DNA from: Schistosoma haematobium
Taxonomy: Eukaryota; Platyhelminthes; Trematoda; Strigeidida; Schistosomatidae
Reading direction: 5' to 3'
Assembly (NCBI RefSeq): GCF_000699445.3
Contig: NC_067201.1
Span: 20,129,001 to 20,193,000 of the forward strand
DNA: 64,000 bases
Shown here: positions 37,625-49,655 of the stretch, in pieces
Numbering within the stretch: position 1 is the first letter of the stretch
How the letters are laid out: each line of letters opens with the position of its first letter
Program-made: the position numbers and the translations under genes
Notes under the pieces: model-generated
Databases searched by the model: none
Told to the model about the DNA's origin: nothing
What the model saw: only the letters and a program-made list of their open reading frames with translations

Positions 37625-38459
37625 ATTATAGACTTTCAGTCAGTCAGTAACAACATAGAACTTCGTACGTACGTACATCAGTTCGAGTTGCCAAACCACA
37701 TTAGCACGGAGATACAATAGTCGATTCAAATCACATAGTGGTAGATGTAGTAAAAGTATAAGCAGTTTTCGGGAAGATTAGGGTCTGAAGATGTTATTTA
37801 AAGAGTATAATCAAGTGAAATAAATTTGGAAAGCGAAAAAGAGACAAGGATTCAGATTAGAATTTGGTAGAACATAAAGAGTGGTTGCACCTGCGCCAAT
37901 GCAAACGATTCCGAGCAATGTCTTTCAGGGTCTCTAACCATCGGTTGCTATCATCTCGCAATCCCCAACCAGGCAGTCTACACCTACCAAAATAGCTCAG
38001 TCCACTTGTCGGTAACTTCATGCACTTGTGCCATGTTTTGGTCTGGCCACCCCTACCTTTCTTCCGACCTACTCCTATACCACTGGACATCGCACGTCGA
38101 GGCAGTCGGTCGTTGGGCATACGTAACACGTGTTCCAGCCATCTCAACTGATGAAGTTTCACTACTTCATCAACTGATTTGCCACCCTTACCTAGTACCC
38201 GTTTCCTAACAACTGCGTTACTTACTCGGTGGCCCCAGGATATACGAGCAATGTTTCGAAGACACCTATGATCAAATACTAATAACCTACGGATATCCTC
38301 TACTCTTACCAGCCATGTTTCACTGCCATAAAGTAGAACGGAACGAACTGCTGCGCAGTAAACACGTCCTTTTGTTTGGTAGACGGATATTTCGCCTACG
38401 CCATAAATGATGCAAGTTGGCAAAAGCTAGTCGAGCCAACTTGCGTCATTATAGACTTT
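37625..38459 (-). mobile_element. 5'-truncated RTE insertion (family A) with target-site duplication
   Basis: The insertion (37637-38447) is bounded by ATTATAGACTTT at 37625-37636 and again at 38448-38459, a 12-bp target-site duplication. On the minus strand 37857-38423 is an intact 188-residue frame from the RT connection region (SVLLYGSETW, LRWLEHVLRMPND) to the natural C-terminus, followed by the 3' UTR and the GACT tail at 37637. It is better preserved than the long copy at 651-4830, so probably younger. Confidence 0.85.
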
Positions 38460-39952
38460 GATGGGCCGGAGACCTAAAGATCATTCTTAATACAAATTAT
38501 TGGTTGAGAAAACACCAAAACAAACATTAATTAACGTAGTCTCTTGTGCAGTATAAATGCTATTTCTAACTTATGAATGCTGGAAAGACTATTTTGTACT
38601 AATGCAACGGCCTTGTTCGAATAGTGGATGCTTCAGTAAGTAGTTTGGAGTGTGGTTTCCGGTAGTTAAAAATAGCACAAGTTCGAGACGCTAGCATTGG
38701 TGGGATGTGAAGGAAAGCGTGGCGAAGAGATATCCGTCAGCACTCAGAAATTACAACTACCCGCATATACTGTTGATACACGTGGACACGATAAGATTTA
38801 ATAGCTTACTATGATCCTTTAGCCGGTTGTAACATGAGAACTAATTCTTATTGAGTTATAGAACTACCAGTTAAACAATACTCAAATTACTTGTCAAGTT
38901 TCATTTACTTTAAGATAAGTTGACGTCAACGAATAATATTAGCGATGATAGGATCACATGGTCAACCAGTGCTATATGACCGCGATAGACGAAGCTGACA
39001 GAAGTAAATCGACGAAAACCCCGGTGATTAATGTACATAGCAACTAAGTATGCGATTTGGCAAACACTAGATAACATTTAAAACCAGAAAACTGGAGCGA
39101 ACAAATTGTTTCCATGAATTCGCTATCAACTTCGGTAGTGTTAGGCCCATAATTATTGGGTCGAATGTATGAAGCCATTCAAGCCTGCATCGTGTAGAGT
39201 TCCAAGCTCACTAGATTCATCAGCACAAACTTCAGGTAGACGTGCTTATGATGTCCAGAAAAACGGTGAGAACTCGACGACCATACTATCCAGCTCAGAG
39301 AACAAAACTTCATCAAGATAATCCGAGCTAAAAAAAAACCCCACCATCTCACTAGATTTAGTTTGAGAAAACCAGAATGAAGCTTCTAAATTACGTCAAT
39401 ACCCAAACATTTTCACTACGGACCGAAAAGAGGCAGTGACAGGATATCATCAACTATCCACAGTCAAATACATTAGTACACAACAAATAAATATCGGAAA
39501 TACATCCCATTCCTTACAAGTCACAACGATGTGGCAGCGCATTCTTCAGTATACGCGGAATTTATTTCAACCCCGGTAATCCTTTAGCTATATGAAACAC
39601 AAGTACCATGCAGTTTTGTTGTCGAATATATTAACGATTGCTTTCTTTTCTTTGACTACCTGCGTCACCTAAATCTGTTGGTGCTAGAATACATACAACA
39701 GCCAAAAGTTTGTACGTTGTGCGGAAAAAACCGATGAAAAGTGAATTAGCAAGCTATACCTATACCTATCAAAGTAAGCCAGTAAATTTTTATTAAGCTC
39801 TTTTGAAATGGTTACGCAGCGTAATTAGTCTACCTACCTATCAACATACGCACAAGGTGCCTTGTCAAAAACATAAATGCCACCTACTTCAGGATTAATA
39901 ACTTATATTGATTGTATTGACAAGAAACTTCCAAGCCACGTTAAACCATACA
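38460..39952. other. Intergenic stretch between LRRCC1-like and RPS24 genes
   Basis: No exon was recognised. It holds a reversed copy of the dispersed fragment of 32260 (39185-39330). The rest looks like unique AT-rich sequence. Confidence 0.4.
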
Positions 39953-39958
39953 TTTATT
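39953..39958 (-). promoter_or_regulatory. Polyadenylation signal of RPS24
   Basis: AATAAA on the minus strand, 18 bp after the RPS24 stop codon, giving a very short 3' UTR, as is usual for ribosomal-protein mRNAs. Confidence 0.6.
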
Positions 39959-39975
39959 CTCAGGACTGTACAGAA

Positions 39976-40468
39976 TTAAGAGTCCTTCTTCGATTTCTTT
40001 GCTTTAGTTCCCCGAATCTTCTTGGCTTTATTCTTTCTTTCCTTCTTTAACTTTCTTCCTTTTGGTGGAATTGTCACTAGTTTATTCTACAAATTTTCGC
40101 TTGATAATACGTTGTCTTACCCTAGCAAGACGATATTTCATTTCGAACTTCTTAGCATGATCCAGAGAATCGTAAACAAGAGCAAAGCCTGTTGACTTGC
40201 CACCTCCAAACTGAGTCCGGAAACCATACGCGAAAACGACATCTGGGGAAGTTTTATAGGTCTTAGCAAGCTTTTCTCGAATTTCATTTCTTGAAAGGAC
40301 GCAACGTCCAGGGTGTAAAATGTCAACGACCATTTGCTTGCGACATAGCAAGCGATTAGACATAAACTTCCTCGTTCGGATTAATGTGTTTTCACTCTGC
40401 ACAAAGAAAAATTAGGAATCAATTGATGTCCCAAACACGGCCATGAACGGTATGACCCAACCTACCAT
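39976..40468 (-). CDS. RPS24: 40S ribosomal protein S24 (eS24), complete
   Basis: Three coding exons on the minus strand: 40468-40466 (the ATG alone), 40396-40121 and 40086-39976 (stop TAA 39978-39976), 129 residues. Intron 1 is 69 nt (ATG|GTAGGT ... TTTGTGCAG); intron 2 is only 34 nt (AGG|GTAAGA ... TTTGTAG, 40120-40087). The protein has the S24e hallmarks [52 protein letters not shown] and, only after removing the 34-nt intron, the basic tail [19 protein letters not shown] followed by [16 protein letters not shown]. Reading through the micro-intron gives a false stop at 40082. An ATG-only first exon is also how I recall the vertebrate RPS24 gene. The protein is a core component of the small ribosomal subunit. 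Confidence 0.93.
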
Positions 40469-40850
40469 GTTTAGCAACCACGGTTGCCTATCAAATGCGC
40501 CGCCACGAAAACATATCTGTTCAAACAAACAGGATTTTTGAATATGTTACTCGCTACTTGTTAACCACGTCATAATTCGTGCTCATAAGAACTCGTTATA
40601 GTAACTACGTGATTTCGACAGGGGATTTACACTAACAAATAACATAATGACAATTTATTTTCCTCAATATCTGATGTCTTTATGTCGGTGCTGTATTGAA
40701 ATAATCTATAAACCAACTAAAAGTATATCTGGTGGTTATTTCCTTCGTCATGTTGAGGAAGATAAACTTTTAGCAATCTGATTTTCGAGCCAACACTCGC
40801 TTTTGAATAACTCTAATAAAAGATAAGAAAACCAGGCTTCAGTTTCAGTC
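40469..40850. other. RPS24 upstream region
   Basis: 5' flank of RPS24, expected to hold its promoter; I see no clear TATA box. It ends in the CTGAAA-like simple repeat of the next element's 3' end (40835-40868). Confidence 0.3.
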
Positions 40851-40854
40851 TCAG

Positions 40855-41340
40855 TTTTCAGCTTCAGTTTGGGAAGGACAGGAGGCCTGATGTCCTGTGT
40901 TAGTCCTGGTAACGGTGGTCCCTCAGTTGATCCAACTTTCTTTTGAAAGAGTCGACGGATGGAGCCTCAACCACGTGCTGAGGTAATGAGTTCCACTCGT
41001 TGATGATTCGATGGGAAAGTCGATAGTCAGCTGACAAGTAATTTGTTCTTGGCTTGTGAACTTTTTTGGAGTGTCCTCGCAAATTCTCTGTTTTAAAAAA
41101 CAAGAAAAATGAGTGCATATCAGGTGCAAATTCGGCTCTAAGCAATTTGAAAACTGTAATCAAGTCGCCTCTAGTTCTGCGATATGACAACGGGAAAAGA
41201 TTCATCTTGGCCAGTCGAGCTTCACTCGGAATAGCGAAACTTCCGGATGAAGCTCGACTGGCCAAGCTGAACCTTCTTCTTGTCTTCCGAAACAGAGAAT
41301 TTACGAGGACGCTCCAAAAAAGTTCACAGTAATCCGAAAG
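40855..41340 (-). mobile_element. CR1/jockey-like non-LTR retrotransposon 3' fragment
   Basis: The minus-strand frame 41352-40900 encodes the C-terminus of a LINE reverse transcriptase: YRRTRGDLITVFKLL, then NYLSADYRLSHRIINEWNSL and PQHVVEAPSVDSFKRKLDQL, the usual pattern at the end of CR1-type ORFs. The 3' end after the stop is a tandem CTGAAA/CTGAAG repeat. A 26-bp inverted repeat at 41206-41266 marks a small rearrangement within the ORF. Confidence 0.75.
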
Positions 41341-43300
41341 TTTTATGTTCACTACTCCTGATTCCTTTCAATTAGTAACCTTGGGCTAGTAAGTTTTCCT
41401 AATTATTTATTTGTGATCTATCTCTAGGATTCATTTTTACTATCATCTGTGTTTTCACCCAACAATAAGCACCCAATCTTCTTGCTATTCTATCTAACCA
41501 TCAGTGTTTATGCGCAAAAGACCAATATTTTTTTCATTTAGTGAGAGTCACCCCCCAGACTTCACACACACAGATTTTTAGAGACACATGGCTAGACGAG
41601 GATTGAAAATCACAAGAGTAATACACCATTCCCCAGACCCGGTTCTGTTTAGGTTAAAACATGAGGTTAGCAAACAAGAGGAAGAACTACTGCATGCACT
41701 GGCTTTATCGTTTTTACTTATCGTGTTGTTGTACCTCAGATCAGCTTTGACCATTCAATCGTTGAGTGATAATTGCATGCTATTGTCCTATAAATGACTC
41801 ATTTGGAATAAATGGGATTTGATATATCGACCAATCTAACGTCTTAATGTGGATATATGTGAGTTTCAGCACATATACAATACAATACATTCCTTAGTAT
41901 TCTCCATCTCTCCTCTTGAGTTGTCGGGTTGACGTTTAGAAGTAGTGTGTATCAGTGTAAACTATCGGACATCGTGTCATAACGACCACAACATTATGCT
42001 TGGCAGTTAAGAAATTCACTATCAAAATGTAACTGTAGATCGATAAAGTACCTCGCTTTTAATGCAGGCCTCGTACTCCTCACTAGGCGAATTCATCTAT
42101 ATCTTGGACGGCTGACCACTTTATGTCATTTGGTTTACTAAAATTCACCAATGTGATTGATGGTTGGGCAATCACGTCATTTGCACTTAACCCCAGTAAG
42201 CTGAAATATGGATTCGTGGTTTCAAACGAAGACTAAACAACTTTATTCGCTGCTTTTCTCACATACTATGGCTTTCCACACTGCCTTCTGCTTTATTTTG
42301 CTCATCGTATTATAAGCTTATTGCTTGATGCTCACATGCGTCGTCCTAGGGTAGTAATGACAAGCACTAAAATTCGAAGAAATTAAGCTTGCGATACAAG
42401 TAACTATTAACTTAGGTTAAACTAAGGCATAATGGTTGATTAATAAACACCATAAACTTCATATATCCGCGTTTGCGAATTCGGCCATAAACCTAGTGAC
42501 ATCGAGTCCATGTTCATCACATTTTCAGCATGTATAAAAACGCTGCTATTTTTTGTTGACATGGTAGCATACATCCGAACTAGTGTAATCATTCAGATTC
42601 TGTCTAACTTGGTGTATTTTACTCGAGATAAGCTGTACAGCTCTAAACGGTGAACTAAACAATAAGTGACTGACTATTTTTGCGCCACAAATACCGGTCA
42701 GACCATGTAACCCGTTATAAGATTCTGGTTCACCATACTTATTTTGTGAGAAAATGCGAAGACGTAAACTATTCAAAACACGAGGTGTGTTTTCGCGTGT
42801 TTTCGCCACACCAAGGATTCGTCAGCATTATATAGGTCAATTCATATCGATCCTTCAACACTACCATATATCACTATTGGAAACTTACGGTCTTAAAATA
42901 CGGTGGGTACAATCGATATAACTGTCAAAACAGATCGCTTCCAGCAATTGCCTGGCATAATTATCCATGAATGAAGTGTTGTTTCCTGGTGATTATTATC
43001 TAACAGATGATTTCCGTACGTATATCGACCGTTCAGATACTCTACGATTTACAGTCTCTTCTGTTTAATTGGTGGTCTGACATAATCATTCGCGTGAATA
43101 GTCAGTTTACACAGTCGAAAGTGTCGCCTGAAAACTGAAAATGAAATTCTCGCGTCTAATCCAAAACTGGACTCGTTTCCTACCAATATCACTGGCATAA
43201 GTCCAAAGTGAAACTCTTGATGTTTTATGTTCTTTTCGATATTTTCTACTTCGGCTATCGAACAAATATTCAGCACTCACTGTTTATCGTTCTGCAGAAA
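41341..43300. other. Intergenic stretch, no recognised gene
   Basis: Contains an 88-codon minus-strand frame (42546-42809) and a 76-codon one (43049-43276), both starting with GTG and neither with a recognisable domain. The first (RVLNSLRLRIFSQNKYGEPE) has plausible protein-like composition but no good splice-site partner was found. Confidence 0.3.
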
Positions 43301-43316
43301 CAACTTAAGCGCGGGT

Positions 43317-43474
43317 GAGTACTGTAGGGTCAATAAAATTTTCCTTGGTCCTAATCAGTGCATCTGGCGGTTCACTGATCCTCTTTACGTTCAAGGGCGA
43401 CAAGCGCGCATCAATCATTTGAGCAAAATGGACTTGTCCATGAGGTAACAGTCGCACTGTTTCTTGTTTCCACT
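43317..43474 (-). CDS. Unidentified protein-like exon
   Basis: The minus-strand frame begins after a TAA near 43477 and ends at TAA 43317. It reads EWKQETVRLLPHGQVHFAQM then IDARLSPLNVKRISEPPDAL, a composition that looks like real coding sequence rather than noise. A possible upstream exon lies at about 43742-43565 (ends GIFVTYITSK before GTACAC), but phases fit only with an acceptor inside GGTAAGAG. A GTACTC donor near the 3' end would leave only four more codons. I do not recognise the family. Confidence 0.3.
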
Positions 43475-43742
43475 CTTACCAATAAAATCGTTAACTTCGC
43501 TTTACCCATAATAGCTGGATATGACGCGATATTAGTTCAAGTTATTTTTTAGCCTCGAGGTGTACCTTCGACGTAATATAGGTCACAAAAATTCCGTGAA
43601 ACTCGGGTTGGCACCCAATCATGGACACAGATTGCCTACGTTGGTCGTCTGCATGACAACTTGCAGCAAAACAGTGAAAAGTACAGCAAAAAAGAGATAG
43701 ATGTCTCAAGTCCGCCCGCAAGTTTTGTGTAAATTTGCGCAA

Positions 43743-44630
43743 AAGTACCTATACGTACACAATTCAGTAGTGTAATTTGTTGCCTCATGTGTAAATGTGA
43801 AGTTATCCTTTATGATCCTGTAACATTTAAGGTTGGGTGGTTAAGGGCTGGCCGAAAATATCTGAGTAGCGTCGAAACGTTATGGCTCGAGTATTCATTT
43901 ACCTCCTTATTTTGTGTATGAATTATATTTTCCATTATTTATACTGAATGGTGAAAAATTTTAGGGTTTAATAAACATAATCTTGTGCTCCAGCTGTTCT
44001 ATTTGACTATCTGAATGAAGAACTTGTCAGGCACCAGTCTGGTTTTCTCTATAGGTAAAACTAATGGTATCTACCGGTGTAGAAATCCTTTCTGATGTAT
44101 GTTTCGGTGAGCTTCAGATTCTAGGTGAGACTGTTACTATCCATTCTTCATTGTAGTTTTTTTCTGCCTTACTTTTATACCGAATATCTATTATTTTCAT
44201 GGACTACATCAAACTTGTTCTACTTGACATCTTATGTACTCCATCTATAATATTTACTCGTTTCTCCTTTAAGCTTTGTCGCTTGGACTGATAGAAGTTA
44301 TGAACTTTTTGGGGGATTGAAAAACTTTTTCGGAAATGGAAGTATTTAATTTTGTAAGGAGTAATTAATGTTTCATTTCTCAGTGATTTTGTTCTTGATA
44401 CTTTTGTAGAGTTGAATATTGATTTTGAATAAATTGTCTGTGGCCTATCTAAAAACGACAGGATAATAATTTAGCGTAAATAAAATCTTTATTTTTTGGA
44501 ACTGGTAATAACCTTGTGTCTTTTATCAACTTGTCTGCTCGATATAACTTAGATCATTGAGTTTGTTGAACATTTGTTGACTGAAAAACCGCGTGATGAC
44601 TTTTATTTAGATAATAATAAACATTCAGTT
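43743..44630. other. Intergenic stretch, nothing recognised
   Basis: AT-rich; no convincing exon, repeat or regulatory signal was seen. Confidence 0.4.
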
Positions 44631-44639
44631 TGACAAATT

Positions 44640-46860
44640 TACTACTTTACCCGGATGTTGTCCTTACTTCACCAATCCTTGCCTTTACATCTGCATCGAA
44701 TCCTATTTGTTCAATGATGATGCTCTCCAGGCATGTGAGAGATTACAACAATCCCAGAGTTTCTCCATCAAGTGTGATTGGGTTGGTGTTCTCCATGTTG
44801 CATTTGAGGATCTCGCTTTTTCCTTTATGTATGTTGAGGTCTACTGACGAAGAGGCTGCTACAACACCGGTTGTCTTGATCTGCATTTGTTTGTGTGTAT
44901 GGAATAGAAGGGTCAGGATATGTGCGAAGTCCATATCACCTCGTTGAACCCAATCTGTCCATTTCATTCCATTATTCCCTTGAGATGTGGAGGTCTTCCC
45001 AATCCAGTCAAACACCGGAAGAAAAAAGAGGAGAGAGTAGGCGGCCGTGTCCAACAACGATCCCTAATTGTAATGCGCCAGTCAGATGCCTTTCATGCAC
45101 GACTTTGCGGTGTAGTCCGTCGTATGAATTCCATATGATGTTGACGATCTTCTCAGGCACTCCGTAGTGTTGAAAAAGTTTCCGTAATGTTCTTCTTTTC
45201 CCACTGTCAAACGTTATCTCATTATCAAGAACGTTGATGTGTAGTGACGAGTTCCATTCAACTGATTGTTCAACAGTGATGCGTAGTGTCGCAATTTGGT
45301 CCGTTCACGATAGATCCTTACGGAATCCAATCTGTTGAGTCCAAAATTGTATGTCTACTCAATCTTTCGTCTGGTTCAGCAGCACTGTTGAAAGCCTTTC
45401 CTGGTACTGACAGTAATGTGGTGCCTCTGTCGTTCTCACATTTGCTCAGATCTTTCTTTGGTATCATGATGAGGTGTCCTTCTTCGTGGTCTGTCGGTAC
45501 TTGTTCTTCCTCCCAAATCCTCCTGAATAGAACGCGGAGCATGTTTGCGGTTATTTCAATGTCTGACTTCAGTGCTTCAAGAGTTCCTCAAAGTGTTCTA
45601 CCCATGTATTCCTCTATTCTTGAATCTCATTGACTGACTTACTTTGTTTATCCTTGAGCGGTCTCTCTGGTTTACTATATTTTCCTACCAGTTTCTTCAT
45701 CGTGTCATATAATTACGCCAGGTTTCTTCCGCTTCTTCCGTGGTCGTTGCCAGGTCTTCCACGAATCTCTGCTTGTCAGCTCTAAAGCTCTTCTTCACTT
45801 GCTTGCTTCTGTGTATTCAGCTTGTGCCTTGAATTTCTCAGTTCTCGTTTGGTTGTTGTTAATTGCTGTTTTCTTGTTCCTCATTTCATGAATCTTGCCC
45901 AGGGTTTCGAGGGAGATCCATTCCTTGTGATGATGCTCCTTGCGACCTCGCACCTCCTGGCACGTTGAAGTTAATGCTTCTTTGATCCCTTGTCAGTTGT
46001 CCTCCATAGCAGTTCCTTCTTCTTTCAGTGGATCCTGTAAGGCTTCGAACCTGTTGTTGAGAGTTATCTCGAATTCGTTGAGTTTGTCAGTGTCTTGAAG
46101 GAAGACTGTATTGAACCTTTGTAATGCCGTTTCCACAGTTATCAGGTGTTTCATTAGCTTCAGTTCCATCTTGACCCCAACCGGGTGGTGGCCAGCTCCT
46201 CTCCTGGTTTTCACATCTTCCATTGACCTTGTGAGTTTTTTACGGGTGCAAATGTGATATATCTGATACTTCGTGGTGCGATCCGGTAAGACCCATGTAG
46301 CTTAGTGTATGCATTTGTGTGGAAATATTTTGCCGCCTATAAACAATTTGTTGGATGCACATAAATTCACAAATCACTCCCCACTTCCGTTTCTCTCTCC
46401 CAGTCCATCTCGTCCCATGGTATCTTCATATCCGGTGTTGTCCGTTCCGAAAATGGCGTTTAGGTCTCTCATCAGGATGATCAGGCCTTTCCCTGAGCAC
46501 TTCGCCATGATCGATTGCAGCCTCGAGTAGAACTGATCTTTATCATCTTCACTGCTACCATTGGTGGGTGCATAACACTGGATAACATTAGTACTAATTT
46601 TCTCCTTTGTTTTGAAGGATGCTTTGATGATTAAAGATCCATGAGATTCTTATCCTGTAAGTGCTTTACGTGCCTCTTCGGATAGGATCAGAGCAACTCT
46701 TTGAGTGTGCGGAGCATTTTCTTCTTCGTGAATCTACCCTTCTCTGTCCAGCTTGAGTTCAATGGGTCCCATTTATTTCGAGAACCACCAAGTTGTAACT
46801 CCTCATTTCCGTAGCTATTCGACTGGTCCTCCAGGTCTTCCACATTGTCTGAACATTTCA
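44640..46860 (-). mobile_element. RTE element remnant, endonuclease to RT (family B)
   Basis: Minus-strand fragments run in order from about 46860 to 44640: an endonuclease end, a linker with RFNTVFLQDTDKLNEFEITL then NNRFEALQDPLKEEGTAMED (45993-46223), RT fingers with EEEQVPTDHEEGHLIMIPKK then DLSKCENDRGTTLLSVPGKA (45318-45542), and a late-palm piece with LNIHKGKSEILKCNMENTNP (44743-45057). Multiple stops and a deletion around 45000-45300 show it is dead. It covers parts of the ORF complementary to those at 1-650 and 16610-17100. Confidence 0.75.
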
Positions 46861-48535
46861 TACACTTATATTACTTGTTGCTGTGGTCGCTGAAAGAGGC
46901 ATCGCCTAATGATTTCTGTAGAATCTCGGCTTTCATCATGAGGGATCATAATTCTTCTGAATGAATATCTTTCAACTCTCAAGTTAGAGTTTTAATGTTT
47001 GAATTGTTTATCCTAGTTATGGCTTTGTTTCAGGGTTGCATTCTACGGGGTGGTGTTGATGACCCCATCCGCAACCCTCACTCTTTACTTAAGCTTGGGA
47101 CCGGGAGTAACCATAGATGTGCTACATGAGGAGTTGCGGCACCACTCACTCACCAGCATTTGACGATATCATTTTTCCGACTATCTCTACTCTGACTTCG
47201 GAATTGTTTAGATGGCCGGAATTTCTGAGCCAGATTCAAGAGACCTCATTCTACTCGAAGAGCGATAGAATAAGAAGCATCGGTTGGGACGAAACCTTGT
47301 TAGGGCATCTTCATTCCTATGTAGTTGACAATGCCTTCCAAGAAAGTTGCATTTCCCGGCTTTCACTTAGGTTGATGACTAGAAAGTGTTACTAGTTATG
47401 TATTTTTCGGAAAATTTGCAGAAATCTTAAGCGGTTTGACTTTGCAGAGTGTGTATATGAGATACTGCAAGGTTTGTGAAATATCACTAAGCCCCTGAAA
47501 ATTGTCTTGAAGGCTTATATTAACCCTACTGTAGGAGACGGACTGATGAACGTTAAGTTGTATGGTGACACTATCCAAGGAAAATAAGGGCAAATTAATA
47601 TTGATTTAGTGATGAAATTGGGCTGAGACTTTACCCAGCCTATCTGTATGGCATCATTTTCTTCGTTTAAACACTGATAGTGGCCGTGAATCCCTCTTTC
47701 AGGAATACTCTGCCATCAACTCTTGCACCCTAGAAACTAGGTTAACTATCTCAGTATTCTTCGATTACTGATTTTCTAGAGCCTAGATGGTACATGTTTG
47801 ATTTTTGTTAGTAACTCAGGACGCCAATCTTAACTGTGCTGTAGACATAGCTAATGTTCGACCTCTATAAAGATTTAGTGACGCATGCTTACATCCGAAT
47901 TTTTCAGGGCTGTTTAGATCACACATTCGATTAAATTTTTATCTACTCAACACTCTTGATTGGTTGCACTTACCTGCATCAGCTGTGAAATAAGCGGGAT
48001 CTAAAACCACTACCGAACGAGGGAGTAAAATGCACTGCTGTTTCCTGTGAACAGTTTCTTAGTCACAAAACATCGTCAATAAATGTAAAAGTCGTGTATT
48101 TTCCATCGCGTTTAGACCAAAAGTGTCTTCAGAACACTGTTTGTATGTTTTGAAGCAGAGTAAAAAGTGTTGAAGCGAGGATCATAATAATGATCAGATG
48201 TAGCAAATCGGTTGGTGAGGTTGTGGATCTATGAAGTCCGGAGTGGTTAGAACACATATTTTACTAATATCTGACCATCTAATACTTTTATGTCTAATTT
48301 TTTCCGGTTTTAAAGAAGGTAGAGAGCACTATTCAATTCGGTTATTTATTTACTTTGAATAAAGGTCTACCTTTAGTCACGAAACTTCAGGAATACAGTT
48401 TTTATTCTGACTGGTATATAACAAAAATGTATTTATGATTAACTTTCCACACAATCCCCAATTTATTTGAAACTATCAAGCCAAATCTCAGCGTTGACAC
48501 CTATAATTTGAAAGCAGTTGTGTGGTAATCATCTA
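46861..48535. other. Intergenic stretch, nothing recognised
   Basis: The left part may still contain diverged 5' sequence of the RTE remnant. A 92-codon + strand frame (47117-47395) has no recognisable motif. Confidence 0.35.
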
Positions 48536-49655
48536 TTTATTTAAACACAAATATTGGTAAAAGTAGGCATCAGATATATATGCCACACAAAACAGGGGGG
48601 ATAGGAATAGGAAAAGAAGGCAAGTTGCGTATAAGAATAAAAACAATAACGACCAAAGATTAGCGTATGGTAGTTTAATAATCAGGAAAACGAAAAGGTA
48701 CAACCACAAGGATTCTTTCAGTTAAAGAATAAACAACCACTTTGTATGGAGATAGTAAAAGAAGGTTACAGTAGGATATCCATTGGCTTCTATTGTGAGC
48801 CATATCCGATAACGTCTCTAGCCACTGTGTTGCACCATCTCTAGGACCCCAACCAGGGAGTCGTGAAGGACCGACAGAAGCCAGTCCTTTGCAGCTTTCT
48901 TTCATACCACGACACTATGTCATACACCGACCACCTCTCCGCTTTTTCCAACCAGTCCCAGAGTCAGCGAATAATGCACGACGTGGAATTCTCTGGGACG
49001 ACATTCGGAGAACATGTCCAAGCCACCGAAGTCGGTGTTTCAAGATGGTGACACCAATTGAATTATCATCTCTGTGCCCGAACACACGATGCCGAACCTC
49101 TGCATTACTGACATGGTCTTGCCACTGGATGTCAGCAATCTTTCGGAGACAACGATGATCGAACACAGAGAGTCGTCTAACATCCTCAACTCGGACAGGC
49201 CAGGTTTCACAAGCATAGAGCAAAACTGCTCTCACCGACGCGTTGTAGATCCGGCCTTTTACAGCCAGACTAACATCACGAAGGCGCCAAAGGTGGCCCA
49301 GATTGGCATAAGCCGCTCTGGCTTTCACTATTCGTGCATTGATCTCATCACTCACGCCCCCACCAGCACTTATGCAGCTACCTAGACACACGAACTTCTC
49401 GACTACGTCTATCTGCTCACCATCCAGAGTGAGTACAGGATTAGAATCCTGCCAGTCTTGTAGAAGTACTTTGCACTTCGAAGGTGCAAAGCACATACCA
49501 TACCCAAGGACACTGATTGCCAACTGACATACCTTATCATAGCAACAGTTCATGGAGTTACCAACATCTGAACCGAGCCACCTGACTAGACTAATAATCG
49601 AAAAGCTAGAGGTTTGGGATGACTTAAACCCACTCCATTTGCAACTGCTCATATG
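48535..49655 (-). mobile_element. 5'-truncated RTE element (family C)
   Basis: A minus-strand 245-residue frame (49652-48915) encodes the RT end and connection: APSKCKVLLQDW, FVCLGSCISAGGGVSDEINA, RAVLLYACETWPVRVEDVRR, HRLRWLGHVLRMSSQRIPRR. A frameshift near 48910 moves the C-terminus (RLPGWGPRDGATQWLETLSD) to the frame 48905-48675. The 3' UTR ends at about 48540 with ACCAATATTTGTGTTTAAAT, closely resembling the end of repeat R. Confidence 0.8.

Noticed and set aside
40082..40402. 106-residue ORF as the whole RPS24 protein
   Set aside because: The last 15 codons read through a 34-nt GT-AG intron and the GTG start lies across a splice acceptor; the three-exon model restores a full eS24.
42546..42809. 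Mitochondrial ribosomal protein exon (LRLRIFSQ...)
   Set aside because: The similarity is limited to a few residues and no phase-compatible partner exons were found.
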